Positions 1 to 8,907 of a stretch of 64,000 bases of DNA are shown in pieces. The stretch is from the NCBI GenBank assembly GCA_023392515.1, contig JAEVYX010000057.1, positions 62,001 to 126,000 on the forward strand. The letters run 5' to 3'. Below the pieces are notes generated by a model. That model searched no databases and had not been told where the DNA came from. It saw nothing but the letters and a program-made list of their open reading frames with translations. Numbering within the stretch: position 1 is the stretch's first letter; each line of letters begins with the position of its first letter. Position numbers and translations under genes: made by a program. The DNA comes from Bacillota bacterium. GTDB lineage: Bacteria; Bacillota; Clostridia; Christensenellales; Aristaeellaceae.

Positions 1-218
1 GTGTTTTTGGAGAAATTAAACAGAAAACGCTCAGAGGATACGTTGGCCCATCCAGCGCCTTCTGTATTTCCGACGCTTCAAATCCTGCTGCTTTTGCCTC
101 CCTGCAGGCAGGAAAAAGCAGCGTGGGCGTGGAAAACATGTTCAGCCGCATGCAGGGCAGATTTGTTTATTTGTGATGCAGTCAGCAGAATTATGGTATT
201 TATAAGGAGAAAAAATCT
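1..218. other. Window edge, no convincing gene
   Basis: I see no credible gene here. An open frame spans the interval on the plus strand but its composition is not protein-like. A strong hairpin lies at 87-122, with a 9-bp outer stem (GCTGCTTTT pairing with AAAAGCAGC) around a CCTGCAGG palindrome. It has no clear T-run on either side, so it may be a terminator for a gene outside the window or an mRNA leader structure. A ribosome site (AAGGAG) at about 205 serves the gene starting at 219. Confidence 0.5.
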
Positions 219-1487
219 ATGAGACCTATTACGGTTGCTATTGCCGGTTGTGGCTCAAGGGGGCAGGACACCTATGCAAAATGCCTGCTTAAGATGCCGA
301 AGCGCGCACAAATCGTCGCGGTCGCCGATATCAACCCGGAAAAGCTGCGCGCCATGCAAGAGCTATGCCAGCTCCCGGATGAAATGTGCTTTCATTCCGC
401 AGAGGAGATGCTGGATCATGGGCGTCTTGCCGATGCGATGCTTATTTGCACGCCTGACCGCCTGCATTATAGCCAGGCACTGCAGGCGCTGCAGCTTGAT
501 TATCATTTGTTGCTGGAAAAGCCTATATCCTCAATAGAGGAAGAGTGCAGGGAACTTTCAGCGCTCGCGGTGGAAAGAAAGAGGCAGGTGGTAGTCTGCC
601 ATGTGCTGCGCTACACCGTGTTTTATCAAAAGGTCAAGGAGATTATCGAGTCGGGCATACTTGGCGATCTTGCTTCCATTCAGGCGATGGAGCAGGTTTG
701 CTATTGGCACCAGGCGCATTCCTTTGTGCGCGGCAACTGGCGAAATACAGGGCTCAGCTCGCCCATGTTCCTGCAAAAATGCTGCCATGATATGGATATT
801 CTGCTATGGCTGTCGGACAAGCATTGCAAGCGCGTATCCTCCTTTGGCTCCTTGATGCATTTCAAAAAGGAAAACGCACCGGTGGGTGCGAAAGAGCGCT
901 GTACGGATAACTGCCCCGCGGCAGATACCTGCCCATATAACGCCGTTCGCATCTACATGGATCGTTTACACGAAGACGGTTATAGCTGGCCTGTTGACGT
1001 TGTTACCATGGAACCGACAGAAGAAGGAATTATGAAAGCCCTCCGCACAGGGCCTTACGGACGCTGTGTGTATCATTGCGATAATGATGTGGTGGATCAC
1101 CAGGTGGTCAATTTGCAATTGGACGATGATGTGACGGTCAATTTTACCATGTGCGCATTCACTGCGCATGGCGGACGCACATTGCGCATAATGGGCACCC
1201 ATGGCGAACTGATAGGCGATATGAAGCGCAATGTGATCCGTGTGCTACCCTTTGGTGGCAAGGAGACGGAGATTGACGTCAATCAGCTTTCCGATGACTT
1301 TTCAGGCCATGGCGGCGGGGACGCAAGGATGATCGATGAATTCGTCAGCCTGATCTCCGGTGAGGGACAGCCCACAAGGACGCTGACCTCTATTGAACGC
1401 TCCGTGGAGAGCCATCTCATCGCGCTCGCCGCAGACCGCTCCCGCCTTTCCGGCGGAGCGGCTGTCGATATCTCCTGCAATTGTTGA
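219..1487 (+). CDS. Gfo/Idh/MocA family NAD(P)-dependent oxidoreductase
   Basis: Predicted cytosolic dehydrogenase of 422 residues, the family that oxidises or reduces sugars, inositols and related polyols with NAD(P). The N-terminal Rossmann fold shows the dinucleotide motif GCGSRG at residues 10-15, and the family's EKP motif (LLLEKPIS) lies near residue 100 with the catalytic lysine. A cysteine cluster (C-x3-C-x5-C, in CTDNCPAADTCPYNA) sits around residue 228; such clusters occur in one branch of the family and may bind a metal. The ATG at 219 has an AAGGAG site about ten bases upstream. The gene is alone on its strand and converges with the acetyltransferase at 1507. Substrate cannot be read from the sequence. 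Confidence 0.9.
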   Translation: MRPITVAIAGCGSRGQDTYAKCLLKMPKRAQIVAVADINPEKLRAMQELCQLPDEMCFHSAEEMLDHGRLADAMLICTPDRLHYSQALQALQLDYHLLLEKPISSIEEECRELSALAVERKRQVVVCHVLRYTVFYQKVKEIIESGILGDLASIQAMEQVCYWHQAHSFVRGNWRNTGLSSPMFLQKCCHDMDILLWLSDKHCKRVSSFGSLMHFKKENAPVGAKERCTDNCPAADTCPYNAVRIYMDRLHEDGYSWPVDVVTMEPTEEGIMKALRTGPYGRCVYHCDNDVVDHQVVNLQLDDDVTVNFTMCAFTAHGGRTLRIMGTHGELIGDMKRNVIRVLPFGGKETEIDVNQLSDDFSGHGGGDARMIDEFVSLISGEGQPTRTLTSIERSVESHLIALAADRSRLSGGAAVDISCNC

Positions 1488-1506
1488 TGAAGGCAAAAGC
1501 ACACCA

Positions 1507-2022
1507 TCAATACTTAAAGTCCAAGCTGAGGAGCCTTATGGGCTTCTCCCGCTGACTATTACCAAACTCTTTTCGTATTGTAATGAGGCTTAAATCCGTA
1601 TATCCCAATTTGTGATAAAGGCGCAGTGCGCTTTCGTTTCGAGGTGAAACATCCAAACAGACGGCGGTATAACCCGGCGTATTCATAATGATGGCTTCAA
1701 CGGATGCAATGGCGGCAGATGCGATGCCGCGACCTCTGTGCGCAGCATCAACAAAAATATCTTCTATCCAGGCCACATTGGGCCCGCGGTAGTTAATTCG
1801 AACAAAGCCCACAGAAGCATCATCGTTGATGATCATGAATAAAGCGTTTGGGTGTACTTGCCACTCTCTTAGCATTAAACGGCTGTCTTCGGTATCGGCA
1901 TTTGAAGCAACGCTACCTGAACTGGCAGTTTGTACAAGCGATTTGTGAAAGCCGAAAAAATTGGAGATGCGATTGAGCGTAACAGCTTCATAAGAAGCAT
2001 CATATGGAACAAGCTTAACCAA
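1507..2022 (-). CDS. GNAT family N-acetyltransferase
   Basis: A 171-residue GNAT protein, expected to move an acetyl group from acetyl-CoA to an amine. The acetyl-CoA loop is visible as AHRGRGIASAAI near residue 95, followed by the typical C-terminal pattern NESALRLYHKLGYTD. The first 50 residues fit the usual alpha-1/alpha-2 region. It ends 20 bases from the stop of the oxidoreductase on the other strand. The acceptor substrate is unknown and the neighbours do not suggest one. Confidence 0.85.
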   Translation of the reverse strand: MVKLVPYDASYEAVTLNRISNFFGFHKSLVQTASSGSVASNADTEDSRLMLREWQVHPNALFMIINDDASVGFVRINYRGPNVAWIEDIFVDAAHRGRGIASAAIASVEAIIMNTPGYTAVCLDVSPRNESALRLYHKLGYTDLSLITIRKEFGNSQREKPIRLLSLDFKY

Positions 2023-2078
2023 TGTAGGTGTCCCCTTTCGTTATCCGTAACTGCCCGCAAGACAGATATACTAATCCC

Positions 2079-2108
2079 AAAGGAGCGAAAACCGCTCCTT
2101 TTCTATTT
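2079..2108. terminator. Stem-loop, possible terminator
   Basis: A perfect 9-bp stem (AAAGGAGCG pairing with CGCTCCTTT) with a 5-base loop is followed on the plus strand by TTTTCTATTT. No plus-strand gene ends here, so it may be a leftover or terminate antisense transcription. Confidence 0.4.
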
Positions 2109-2221
2109 CACTTATTATCCCACATCCTTTGCAGCTTAACAAGTTTATCATATCGCGCCTTTTCGATGCTACCGGGATGTTTTTATACGAAGACATTGTC
2201 GCTTATCACCTGGAAACAGCG

Positions 2222-2254
2222 AATCCCCACCGGTTGTAAATCCGATGGGGATTT
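2222..2254 (-). terminator. Stem-loop downstream of the M3 peptidase gene
   Basis: AATCCCCA.CGG pairs with CCG.TGGGGATT about 35 bases past the peptidase stop codon. The position fits a terminator for the minus-strand gene, although the following T-run is weak. Confidence 0.45.
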
Positions 2255-2287
2255 TCATCGGAAAACGAAAAATTAGGCAAAAGCCTG

Positions 2288-4165
2288 CTACTTATTCGCT
2301 GCCAGCTTGGCATCCACCAGCCGCTCGTACTCATTCACCAGTCTGCCATAGTAATCCAAAGCCTTCTGATAGGTTTCCTCGTCCAGCGGGTCAATGCCGG
2401 CAGCCTTTAAAAGCTCAGCTGGTGGCTGAGAATTACCCAGGGTAAGGAAATTCTTGTACGCTTCCACAGCGCCTTCCTCTCCGTTCATGATGGAGGTGCA
2501 AAGCGAGGCAGCATAGCTTACCGAGGTGGCATATTGGTATACGTAATAGTTATAATAGAAGTGGGGAACAGCCGCCCATTGGTAACGTGCATTGGGAAAA
2601 GTTTTTATCCCATCGCCTCGGTATTCAAGGTACAAATCACGCCACAAATCGCTTATCGTTTCAGCGTTCAGCGATTCTCCAGCCTCCACTGTCTTGTATA
2701 TTGTATCCTCAAACTCGGCATATAAGGTCTGCATGAAAAATGTGCCGGAGAACATGGAAAGCATATTCTCAATATAAAACAATTTTTCCTCATCATCGGC
2801 AGCAGTGTTCATCATGTGATTGAAATACAGCAGTTCGTTGGTGATGGAGGCTACTTCGTGCGTGAAGATTGTTGGAGAACGATAAAGTGCATTCTGATTC
2901 TCAGCAGAAAGATAGCTATAGATGGAATGGCCCATTTCATGGGCGAGAGTGTTTACGTCATCCGGAATGCCGGCAAAATTGAACAGCATGTAAGGCAGAA
3001 ACTCATTGCCTACCATGGTGGAGAAAGCACCGGATACCTTCGTGCCAGTTGGGTACACGTCCAATTGCCCACTTGCAATGATCTCATCGTAAATAGCCAG
3101 ATAATCTTCGCCCAGAACGCTTAGTGCCTCGCGCACGGTTTTTACGGCCATATCATACGTAATGTCGCTTGCAGAATAATCGGATACATAATCCGACATA
3201 TCGAAGGGATACTGCTCGTCCAATTTCAGGCCGCGTTTATGTACACTCAGATAGCGACGGTAATCTGGTGCACCCTTATGGGCGGCGGCAATTAGAAAAT
3301 CATAAATGGCAGGATCCACATCGCTGCTATCGAGAGCCGCTTCACGGGAGCTATCGTGGTTGTCAATCTGGGCAAAGGCCCAGATCTCCGCTGCATTGGC
3401 CTCCAGAAGGGCGGCAAAGGTATTGACATAGGGCTCATATTTGGTAAGGAGCTTCTCGTTGCACTTTCCCTTGAAATCACGATCATATTTATCGCTATGA
3501 GCGATCTGTAAATACTTCTGCTCTGTTAAAACAATCTCATTACCATCGGGGTCTACTATCACAGGATTGGGAAGATCTACGCTGTTCAAAATATCGAAAA
3601 CAGTGGCTGCGCGGCCCTGTGCAGGGGAGAGGACAGCCAAGGTGGAAAGGACATCCTCGCTTTTGTGCTGATAATCGGGGTCCACAAAATCTCTCAAAGC
3701 ATAGGCATAGGGCGCAAGCAGGGGATCAGAGAAAATTTCCTGCCGCTTTTCCAGGGGCAAGGCATAAATCTCCGGAGTAGAAAAGGCGCTCATCCTGCTT
3801 TCTATGCTTCCCAGCTGCGTGAGCTTGGCCACCAGATTGGAGTAGATGCTATCGGAAGGGTTCAGGCTGTAACCGAGATCGGCGTATAGAAACAGCTTGT
3901 CTTTCAGACGGGTCAGGTCGCCAAGATTAGTAAATTCAATATAGTCCAAAATGCTGGGAGCATCCACCAATTTTCCACGGTAGATTTCATAACCCTGAAT
4001 CAATTCGATCGCTTTGTCATAGTCAGCCTGCCATTCATCCGCGGAGGAATAAATCTTTGTCAGGTCCCATTGGGTTGGGTATTCTCCTGCTTCCGCCAAT
4101 GCGGCAGGCAGGCAGCAGCCCAACGCCAGCACCAGTGCCAGCAAGAGGCTCAGTTTTCTTTGCAT
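2288..4165 (-). CDS. pepF: M3 family oligoendopeptidase (PepF-like), exported
   Basis: Zinc metallopeptidase of the oligoendopeptidase F family that cleaves short peptides. Zinc motif HEMGH is at residues 409-413, and the downstream helix HEVASITNELLYF supplies the likely third ligand. I start it at 4165 (MQRKLSLLL): AGGAG lies about 8 bases upstream and the first 25 residues form a signal peptide (LLLALVLALGCCLPAALA-EA). The open frame reaches back to 4312, but that extra stretch lacks a ribosome site and is not signal-like. Mature length of about 600 residues matches the family. Most PepF proteins are cytosolic; this copy looks secreted, probably to digest peptides outside the membrane. Confidence 0.9.
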   Translation of the reverse strand: MQRKLSLLLALVLALGCCLPAALAEAGEYPTQWDLTKIYSSADEWQADYDKAIELIQGYEIYRGKLVDAPSILDYIEFTNLGDLTRLKDKLFLYADLGYSLNPSDSIYSNLVAKLTQLGSIESRMSAFSTPEIYALPLEKRQEIFSDPLLAPYAYALRDFVDPDYQHKSEDVLSTLAVLSPAQGRAATVFDILNSVDLPNPVIVDPDGNEIVLTEQKYLQIAHSDKYDRDFKGKCNEKLLTKYEPYVNTFAALLEANAAEIWAFAQIDNHDSSREAALDSSDVDPAIYDFLIAAAHKGAPDYRRYLSVHKRGLKLDEQYPFDMSDYVSDYSASDITYDMAVKTVREALSVLGEDYLAIYDEIIASGQLDVYPTGTKVSGAFSTMVGNEFLPYMLFNFAGIPDDVNTLAHEMGHSIYSYLSAENQNALYRSPTIFTHEVASITNELLYFNHMMNTAADDEEKLFYIENMLSMFSGTFFMQTLYAEFEDTIYKTVEAGESLNAETISDLWRDLYLEYRGDGIKTFPNARYQWAAVPHFYYNYYVYQYATSVSYAASLCTSIMNGEEGAVEAYKNFLTLGNSQPPAELLKAAGIDPLDEETYQKALDYYGRLVNEYERLVDAKLAANK

Positions 4166-4265
4166 GCATGATTTCTCCTTTTTGTCTAGGATACTATATT
4201 CGGCAAAAAAAGGAAAGGGCTCTTCCCAGAGAAAATGTTTCTGCCCATACGTTAATATACTACTT

Positions 4266-4290
4266 AGGCTGGAGTCTTCCAGCCTTTTTG
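4266..4290 (+). terminator. Intrinsic terminator-like hairpin in a divergent intergenic region
   Basis: AGGCTGGA-gtct-TCCAGCCT followed by TTTTT is a textbook plus-strand terminator. No plus-strand gene lies upstream of it within the interval 4166-4265, so it would end a short untranslated transcript. Confidence 0.6.
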
Positions 4291-4323
4291 CTATGCGCAT
4301 GAGGGATACCATTTTGCCCTTGC

Positions 4324-4352
4324 TTGCCTTTTTGTTTGATTCTAGCTATACT
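4324..4352 (+). promoter_or_regulatory. Candidate promoter of the radical SAM gene
   Basis: TTGCCT (4324-4329), 17-base spacer, TATACT (4347-4352), about 75 bases upstream of the TTG start at 4428. Confidence 0.5.
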
Positions 4353-4427
4353 AGTAGCGGCTGATAAACCCACCGGAAATGCATGCATGGACTTTTGAAA
4401 TATATACGATCGTAAGGAGCAATTGAT

Positions 4428-5552
4428 TTGCAAATCTCAAAAAAGGATGCGCTGACATGGTTTGAGTTCTTTTCATCGTTGCCGGAGGATGAGGAATTGC
4501 TGCCTCATCAGCAAGAAATCGTTTATGCCGTTTTGGCACAAATTGAAGCTGCAATCGATGATAGAAACAGCCTACTCATGTCAGAGATCAACAACCTGAA
4601 AACTTTGGAGAATAGAACGTACTATGTAGGCAACGAAAGCAAGTTCCCCAAAGGATGCCGCTCTTGCTTATTGGGAAACGGCTTGAGTGCGGTCAGGAAA
4701 ACAAACAAATGCAACTTGGCATGTAAATTCTGCTACAATTATGGAGAACTGGATTGTATTCCTCCGGTTGGCGAAGGTATGTGGGAAATTGGAGGAAGCA
4801 AGTTTTATGAAAAGGATATTGATTTGCTGCTATCCATTCATAAGAAGCCAACAGGCATCTCTTATGTATACTTGGAACCTTTTATGGAAATTGAGAAATA
4901 CTATTCTGTAATAAAAAAATTTCATCACGCGCAGATTCATCAGCATCTTTATACAAATGGCACCTTGGCCACAGATGAGACGTTGAAAGCTTTGGGCGAA
5001 GCTGGTCTCGATGAGATCCGTTTCAACTTGGGTGCAACGCTTTGCTCAGATAAAGTGATTGATAATATAAAAATTGCAAAAAAACACATCAGGTATGTCG
5101 GCGTTGAAACGCCAATGACCCCCGATTTCTATCGTGTGTTTTTTGAAAAAAAGGAAGCGATCTTGGCAACAGGGCTTGATTTTATCAATTGCGCGGAATT
5201 GCATCTGAATGCCAACAATATTGACAACTATTATGGGGAAAACATGTATATTTCCAGGCATGGATATATTTCTCCCGCTTGGAGCAGAGAATTAACGCTG
5301 AAGCTCATGAAGACTGCCGATGAGGAAAACTGGGACCTGGTAGTGCACGATTGCTCGAACCATACGAAATTTGCCAGAGGCTTGAATTTGCGTGCCAAAG
5401 AAGGCGGATGGTTCGGTGCCAGTGATTACGCCTGTGAGTTTTCCAGAATACCATACGAGGCCTTTTTGCCGATACTGCGTGACGATCGTTTTGCATTTTT
5501 ATGTGAAGAAGAATTACCCGATGGTTATAGGCTTGGGGAGATTGTTCTTTAA
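4428..5552 (+). CDS. Uncharacterized radical SAM protein, COG2108/PflA-like
   Basis: A 374-residue radical SAM protein. The [4Fe-4S] site CNLACKFC gives C95-x3-C99-x2-C102, the standard spacing. It is preceded by a second pair (C77-x2-C80, in KGCRSCLLGNG), a pattern I associate with the uncharacterized COG2108 PflA-like group. The start is TTG with GGAGC spaced about 8 bases upstream. The gene is the only plus-strand gene in the AT-rich stretch and has its own promoter candidate. It converges with the PEBP gene. The chemistry is unknown; no partner peptide or glycyl radical enzyme is adjacent. Confidence 0.85.
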   Translation: MQISKKDALTWFEFFSSLPEDEELLPHQQEIVYAVLAQIEAAIDDRNSLLMSEINNLKTLENRTYYVGNESKFPKGCRSCLLGNGLSAVRKTNKCNLACKFCYNYGELDCIPPVGEGMWEIGGSKFYEKDIDLLLSIHKKPTGISYVYLEPFMEIEKYYSVIKKFHHAQIHQHLYTNGTLATDETLKALGEAGLDEIRFNLGATLCSDKVIDNIKIAKKHIRYVGVETPMTPDFYRVFFEKKEAILATGLDFINCAELHLNANNIDNYYGENMYISRHGYISPAWSRELTLKLMKTADEENWDLVVHDCSNHTKFARGLNLRAKEGGWFGASDYACEFSRIPYEAFLPILRDDRFAFLCEEELPDGYRLGEIVL

Positions 5553-5614
5553 AACACCATACCGGGTAATAACTAAATAGGCAATGGATGGTCTCTTTCT
5601 TCGCATATTGTGAT

Positions 5615-6088
5615 TTATCGCCTATACTTGCCAATGATACTTCCTTGTTGAAGGATATGGCCGCGCATAGCTTCTAGCAAACTCTTCTTTCTTGCATGGG
5701 AATCCAAATTTAGGTAGCAATCAAGCGCAAAAAACCGGAAAATGTACCTATGTGTGCTCCTGACAAAAATGGGTTGCTTTGGCCCCCTATATCTGTTGAC
5801 GCCGTAGGCTATACCCTGTATTGCATTGTAGTACGAAGAAACTGGGGAGCCATAGGGTATATTTTCTGGAATCGTCTCTGCTTTAGGTATATTCCATATT
5901 AGCCAATGATTGAGTTCTTTAATAAAGGGAATATCCAAATCATCCATCACTATAGCGATAGAAACTGTATCAGCACAAAGGTTTAGCAATTCGAACTCCG
6001 GCGAAATATCCATATCAAAACCAGTATGCTTCTTTGGCATATATCCATTATTTTCGAATGAACGGCTCTTAATTTCAATGTCCTTCAT
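5615..6088 (-). CDS. YbhB/YbcL family Raf kinase inhibitor-like (PEBP) protein
   Basis: A 157-residue phosphatidylethanolamine-binding-protein fold. The conserved ligand-site segments are present: the MDDLDIP stretch, HWLIWNIP and GVNRYRGPKQP followed by HRYIFRFFALD. The family is small and cytosolic in bacteria (YbhB, YbcL), with no settled enzyme activity. The protein has about the usual length and no signal peptide. It forms a minus-strand run with the VOC and YdeI genes but with gaps that suggest separate transcription. Function cannot be taken further from sequence. Confidence 0.88.
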   Translation of the reverse strand: MKDIEIKSRSFENNGYMPKKHTGFDMDISPEFELLNLCADTVSIAIVMDDLDIPFIKELNHWLIWNIPKAETIPENIPYGSPVSSYYNAIQGIAYGVNRYRGPKQPIFVRSTHRYIFRFFALDCYLNLDSHARKKSLLEAMRGHILQQGSIIGKYRR

Positions 6089-6178
6089 GTATAATAAGTC
6101 CTTTCAATGGTTCAGCATAATTTCAAAGGAAATAGCAAGCTGCCCTATATCCGTAGCACGAATGAGCAATCAAAATAT

Positions 6179-6562
6179 CTATACTGTAATCTCAATTTGA
6201 TTCCCTTCGATGGCTATCACGCTGCTTTCATAATACCCATCTCCGGTTGTTCTTGGACCACTTTCGACTTTGTAGCCAGCCATCTGGAGTTGCGCCGACA
6301 ACTCATCAACTTTCTCTTTACTGCCAACGCTGAAAGCAATATGTACATATCCTGCCCGTTCCAGTTTTACTGCTGTATAGTCTGTTTGCGGCTTGGACAT
6401 AATTTCCAATCTTGCTCCATCGTCAAACGTAAGAAAATAGGATTTAAAACCTGTTTGCTTGTTATGATAGCCAGTATTCGCTGTGGCTTTGAAATACTGC
6501 TCAAAAAAAGCCTTGGCTCCATCCAAATCTTCAACAAACATTGCCACATGCTCTATTTTCAC
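6179..6562 (-). CDS. VOC (glyoxalase/bleomycin resistance fold) family protein
   Basis: A 127-residue single-module vicinal oxygen chelate protein. The N-terminal MKIEHVAMFVEDLDGAKAFF and the central YVHIAFSV carry the family's metal-ligand histidines, and a late glutamate lies in IEGNQIEIT. Members include glyoxalase I, dioxygenases and antibiotic-binding proteins; the sequence alone does not choose among them. It lies between the PEBP and YdeI genes with about 90 and 240 bases of spacing. Confidence 0.87.
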   Translation of the reverse strand: MKIEHVAMFVEDLDGAKAFFEQYFKATANTGYHNKQTGFKSYFLTFDDGARLEIMSKPQTDYTAVKLERAGYVHIAFSVGSKEKVDELSAQLQMAGYKVESGPRTTGDGYYESSVIAIEGNQIEITV

Positions 6563-6806
6563 AACTGTCTCCTTCTTTCAAAAAGCATGGATTGCAGTCA
6601 TCCTGCTTTGTGCTTCATAATTGACTTAGCTTTACTATTTGTCACAATGATGGAAAATCCTGCTTTTTCCTTTAAAACATGCTGCTTTAGGTAGATTCAA
6701 ATAGCATTTATTTGATGGGGCTGCAATTAGGTCCCATTTCGCTTCGGCAAATTTTGTATGAATTGAAGCAGTTCTTTACGGAACTGTTTTCCATCATCTT
6801 TCATCC

Positions 6807-7403
6807 TCAGATTTCAACCATTTCAGTTTTCTTTTTCATGCTTTCCATTGGATTCAAATTCAAATTTAAACGTTCGATAATCGTATTTAGTCTTTTTTGT
6901 TTTCCTTCCTCAGTCTTTGCCCCGGAAAAGTATGAAGCGGCGTATGCCCTGCGGGCCGAATTCGGCATTTTTATAAAGTTTGAATAGGCGCTTTCATTGG
7001 ATTTCAACATATTCTCAAATTGCTGCTGTTGCTCACCTGTAAGCGGTTCAGGTTTTGATGGATTCCAGCATCCGTTTGATTTTGCAACTTCAATCTTTGC
7101 CATGCCAAAGTCGGTCATCAATCCCTGCGCCTCAAGCTTTTCAGCAAGGTTTCTGTTCTTTTCCGACCAATTGCTTGTTTTGCTACGCTGTTTGAAGTAT
7201 TTGAGATATGAATTTTCATCAATACTCTGCATTTGGCCATCAATCCATCCAAAGCATAACGCTTCCTCAAGTGCTTCGTTTGCTTTTAATGTTTCCGGGC
7301 TGCCTTTTTTGCCAAATATAAGCCAGATTCCCTCATCAGAAAGTGCATTTTTTGTGAGCCATTCCCTGAACTCCAAACGATTTTTAAATAATATCTGGTT
7401 CAT
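6807..7403 (-). CDS. YdeI/OmpD-associated family protein
   Basis: A 198-residue protein of the YdeI family (DUF1801-linked, sometimes named bacteriocin-protection protein). Typical segments are EFREWLTKNALSDEGIWLIF at the start, EEALCFGWIDGQ in the middle, and the C-terminal YDEI-type helix SARRAYAASYFSGAKTEEGK. Length matches the family. It is cytosolic by appearance. The biochemical role is not established, and nothing nearby encodes a bacteriocin. Confidence 0.85.
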   Translation of the reverse strand: MNQILFKNRLEFREWLTKNALSDEGIWLIFGKKGSPETLKANEALEEALCFGWIDGQMQSIDENSYLKYFKQRSKTSNWSEKNRNLAEKLEAQGLMTDFGMAKIEVAKSNGCWNPSKPEPLTGEQQQQFENMLKSNESAYSNFIKMPNSARRAYAASYFSGAKTEEGKQKRLNTIIERLNLNLNPMESMKKKTEMVEI

Positions 7404-7791
7404 AATTTTTGTTCCTCTAATTCGTCAATTGTGAATCCTCTGTTTTGTTATTGTGGCATAGCTCTTTTTTTCCTCAGCTACTAAATGTATTTAGGATAAA
7501 ACTATATAGCAATAATTGTCAAGATGATACTTCAAAATTTTGTAAGAAGCCATACGTTAGATGCTGCGAAGCGCCTTATAAATCTGATCTGTAAGCAAAT
7601 AGTTTAATAGCCGAAATGGTTGTCCTTTCCCTGCATCGGAGCTTTTCCTATAGCGTCTGCGAAAAGACAGTACCCAGGCAAAAGCCGAGGTACTGTCTTT
7701 GGGTGAAGCATAGTGGATTAGAACTCTTATTTCGCAAATATATCTGGATTTTCTCATCCTGTGAATAAAAAGCATGATTAACTGAAGTCTA
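7404..7791. other. Gene-free interval with one terminator
   Basis: No credible gene. The interval holds a strong hairpin at 7663-7700, which terminates the hydrolase gene to its right, and an AT-rich stretch (7480-7540) likely to contain the YdeI promoter on the minus strand. Confidence 0.6.
7663..7700 (-). terminator. Terminator of the alpha/beta hydrolase gene
   Basis: AAAGACAGTACC pairs perfectly with GGTACTGTCTTT around a 13-14-base loop. It begins about 90 bases past the hydrolase stop. Confidence 0.6.
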
Positions 7792-8862
7792 TCAGCTAGA
7801 AATGGAAAGACTGTTGACGGCCTCAATAAATATATCGGGATGGTACCAGTGGATCAGGTGATTGGATTCCAGTTCCACGAGTCGGCAACTTTTAATGAGC
7901 CCAACAGCCCGGCGCGCCTGTTCGTCAGAAGATGCAGCCATAAGAATTCCGTCGGGCGAATACTGATCTTTAGCGTGGATAAATACGGTCGGCACATGAA
8001 TGTCTGCCATCAGTTTTTCATGGCTGATTTCGCCATGCCAGGAGTAATCGTAAAAATGCTCCCCAAAGGCAAAATCGTACTTATTTACATACTGGAATGA
8101 TTGGTTGATGGACTGCGGCATGAAGAAGAACTGAACAGCCTCTCCAGTATGACTTTCTGAATACTTCTGCGCGTAATTGGCAAGGCCGGGCATTGCGTTG
8201 GCCATGTAGAGCCGTCCCCAGTAACAGTTGCGCAGGTAATACGCTTCCCAGCATTCGGACTTATCCGACTGTCCGTACTCATGCATAACTTTATAAGTAT
8301 CGACATAGGCAAACGACTTCTGGAAATAGTTCGACTCAGTTGAGAATACCGGTGGATCTTCCAGTACCGCGCCCGTGATATTATCACCGCCGTAAGCGGC
8401 GATATATGCGGCAATCAGTCCTCCGGACGAGTGACCGGAAACAACGGTCTTGCCGCGGATGATATTGTCAACAAACCATATCAGGTCGTTGCCGTTCTTA
8501 TCAAGATAGTATTTTGATGCGTCATGTGTGGATTTGCCGTGGCCGTAGCAATTCACGGCAAACACATGCCGGTTTTTGCTCAGTTCCGGCAGTACGCTGG
8601 TATAGCTCTCCCACATGCCGGTCTGACCGTGTATCAGCAAAAGCGCCTCGCCGTTGTTTGGCCCTTCCGCATAATTGATGATGCTGCCATCCGGCAACGT
8701 GGCCTGCTTTTCCACAAACCCGGCTTTTATTGCAGCGCGATAGGACGGCTGCCAGTAATGGGTGCATTTGTAGATATAAATACCGGCTGTAAGCAAGATC
8801 GCTGAAAGCAATCCCAGGATAATAAACAAAATGATTTTACCAGCCTTTCTTTTATGTCCCAT
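7792..8862 (-). CDS. Membrane-anchored alpha/beta hydrolase
   Basis: A 356-residue alpha/beta hydrolase. One membrane segment at residues 9-30 leaves the enzyme domain outside the cell. The nucleophile elbow is GHSSGG with Ser145, the oxyanion region is LLLIHGQTG near 75-82, a probable acid is the Asp in IHAKDQYSPDG (about 309), and the catalytic histidine lies in SNHLIHWYHPD (about 343). The substrate is unknown; the family covers esterases, lipases and haloperoxidase-like enzymes. It has its own terminator at 7663. Confidence 0.88.
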   Translation of the reverse strand: MGHKRKAGKIILFIILGLLSAILLTAGIYIYKCTHYWQPSYRAAIKAGFVEKQATLPDGSIINYAEGPNNGEALLLIHGQTGMWESYTSVLPELSKNRHVFAVNCYGHGKSTHDASKYYLDKNGNDLIWFVDNIIRGKTVVSGHSSGGLIAAYIAAYGGDNITGAVLEDPPVFSTESNYFQKSFAYVDTYKVMHEYGQSDKSECWEAYYLRNCYWGRLYMANAMPGLANYAQKYSESHTGEAVQFFFMPQSINQSFQYVNKYDFAFGEHFYDYSWHGEISHEKLMADIHVPTVFIHAKDQYSPDGILMAASSDEQARRAVGLIKSCRLVELESNHLIHWYHPDIFIEAVNSLSISS

Positions 8863-8907
8863 CCTTGACCTTATTCGGATTTTGATGGTTTTTTGCTGTT
8901 AAATATG

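Noticed and set aside
1..222. A 73-codon open frame at the left edge
   Set aside because: Composition is not protein-like and it contains the 87-122 hairpin and the ribosome site of the next gene.
6723..6800. A 25-codon minus-strand ORF directly after the YdeI gene (reads MKDDGKQFRKELLQF)
   Set aside because: Too short to judge, with a poor ribosome site; could be a relic of a longer YdeI tail.
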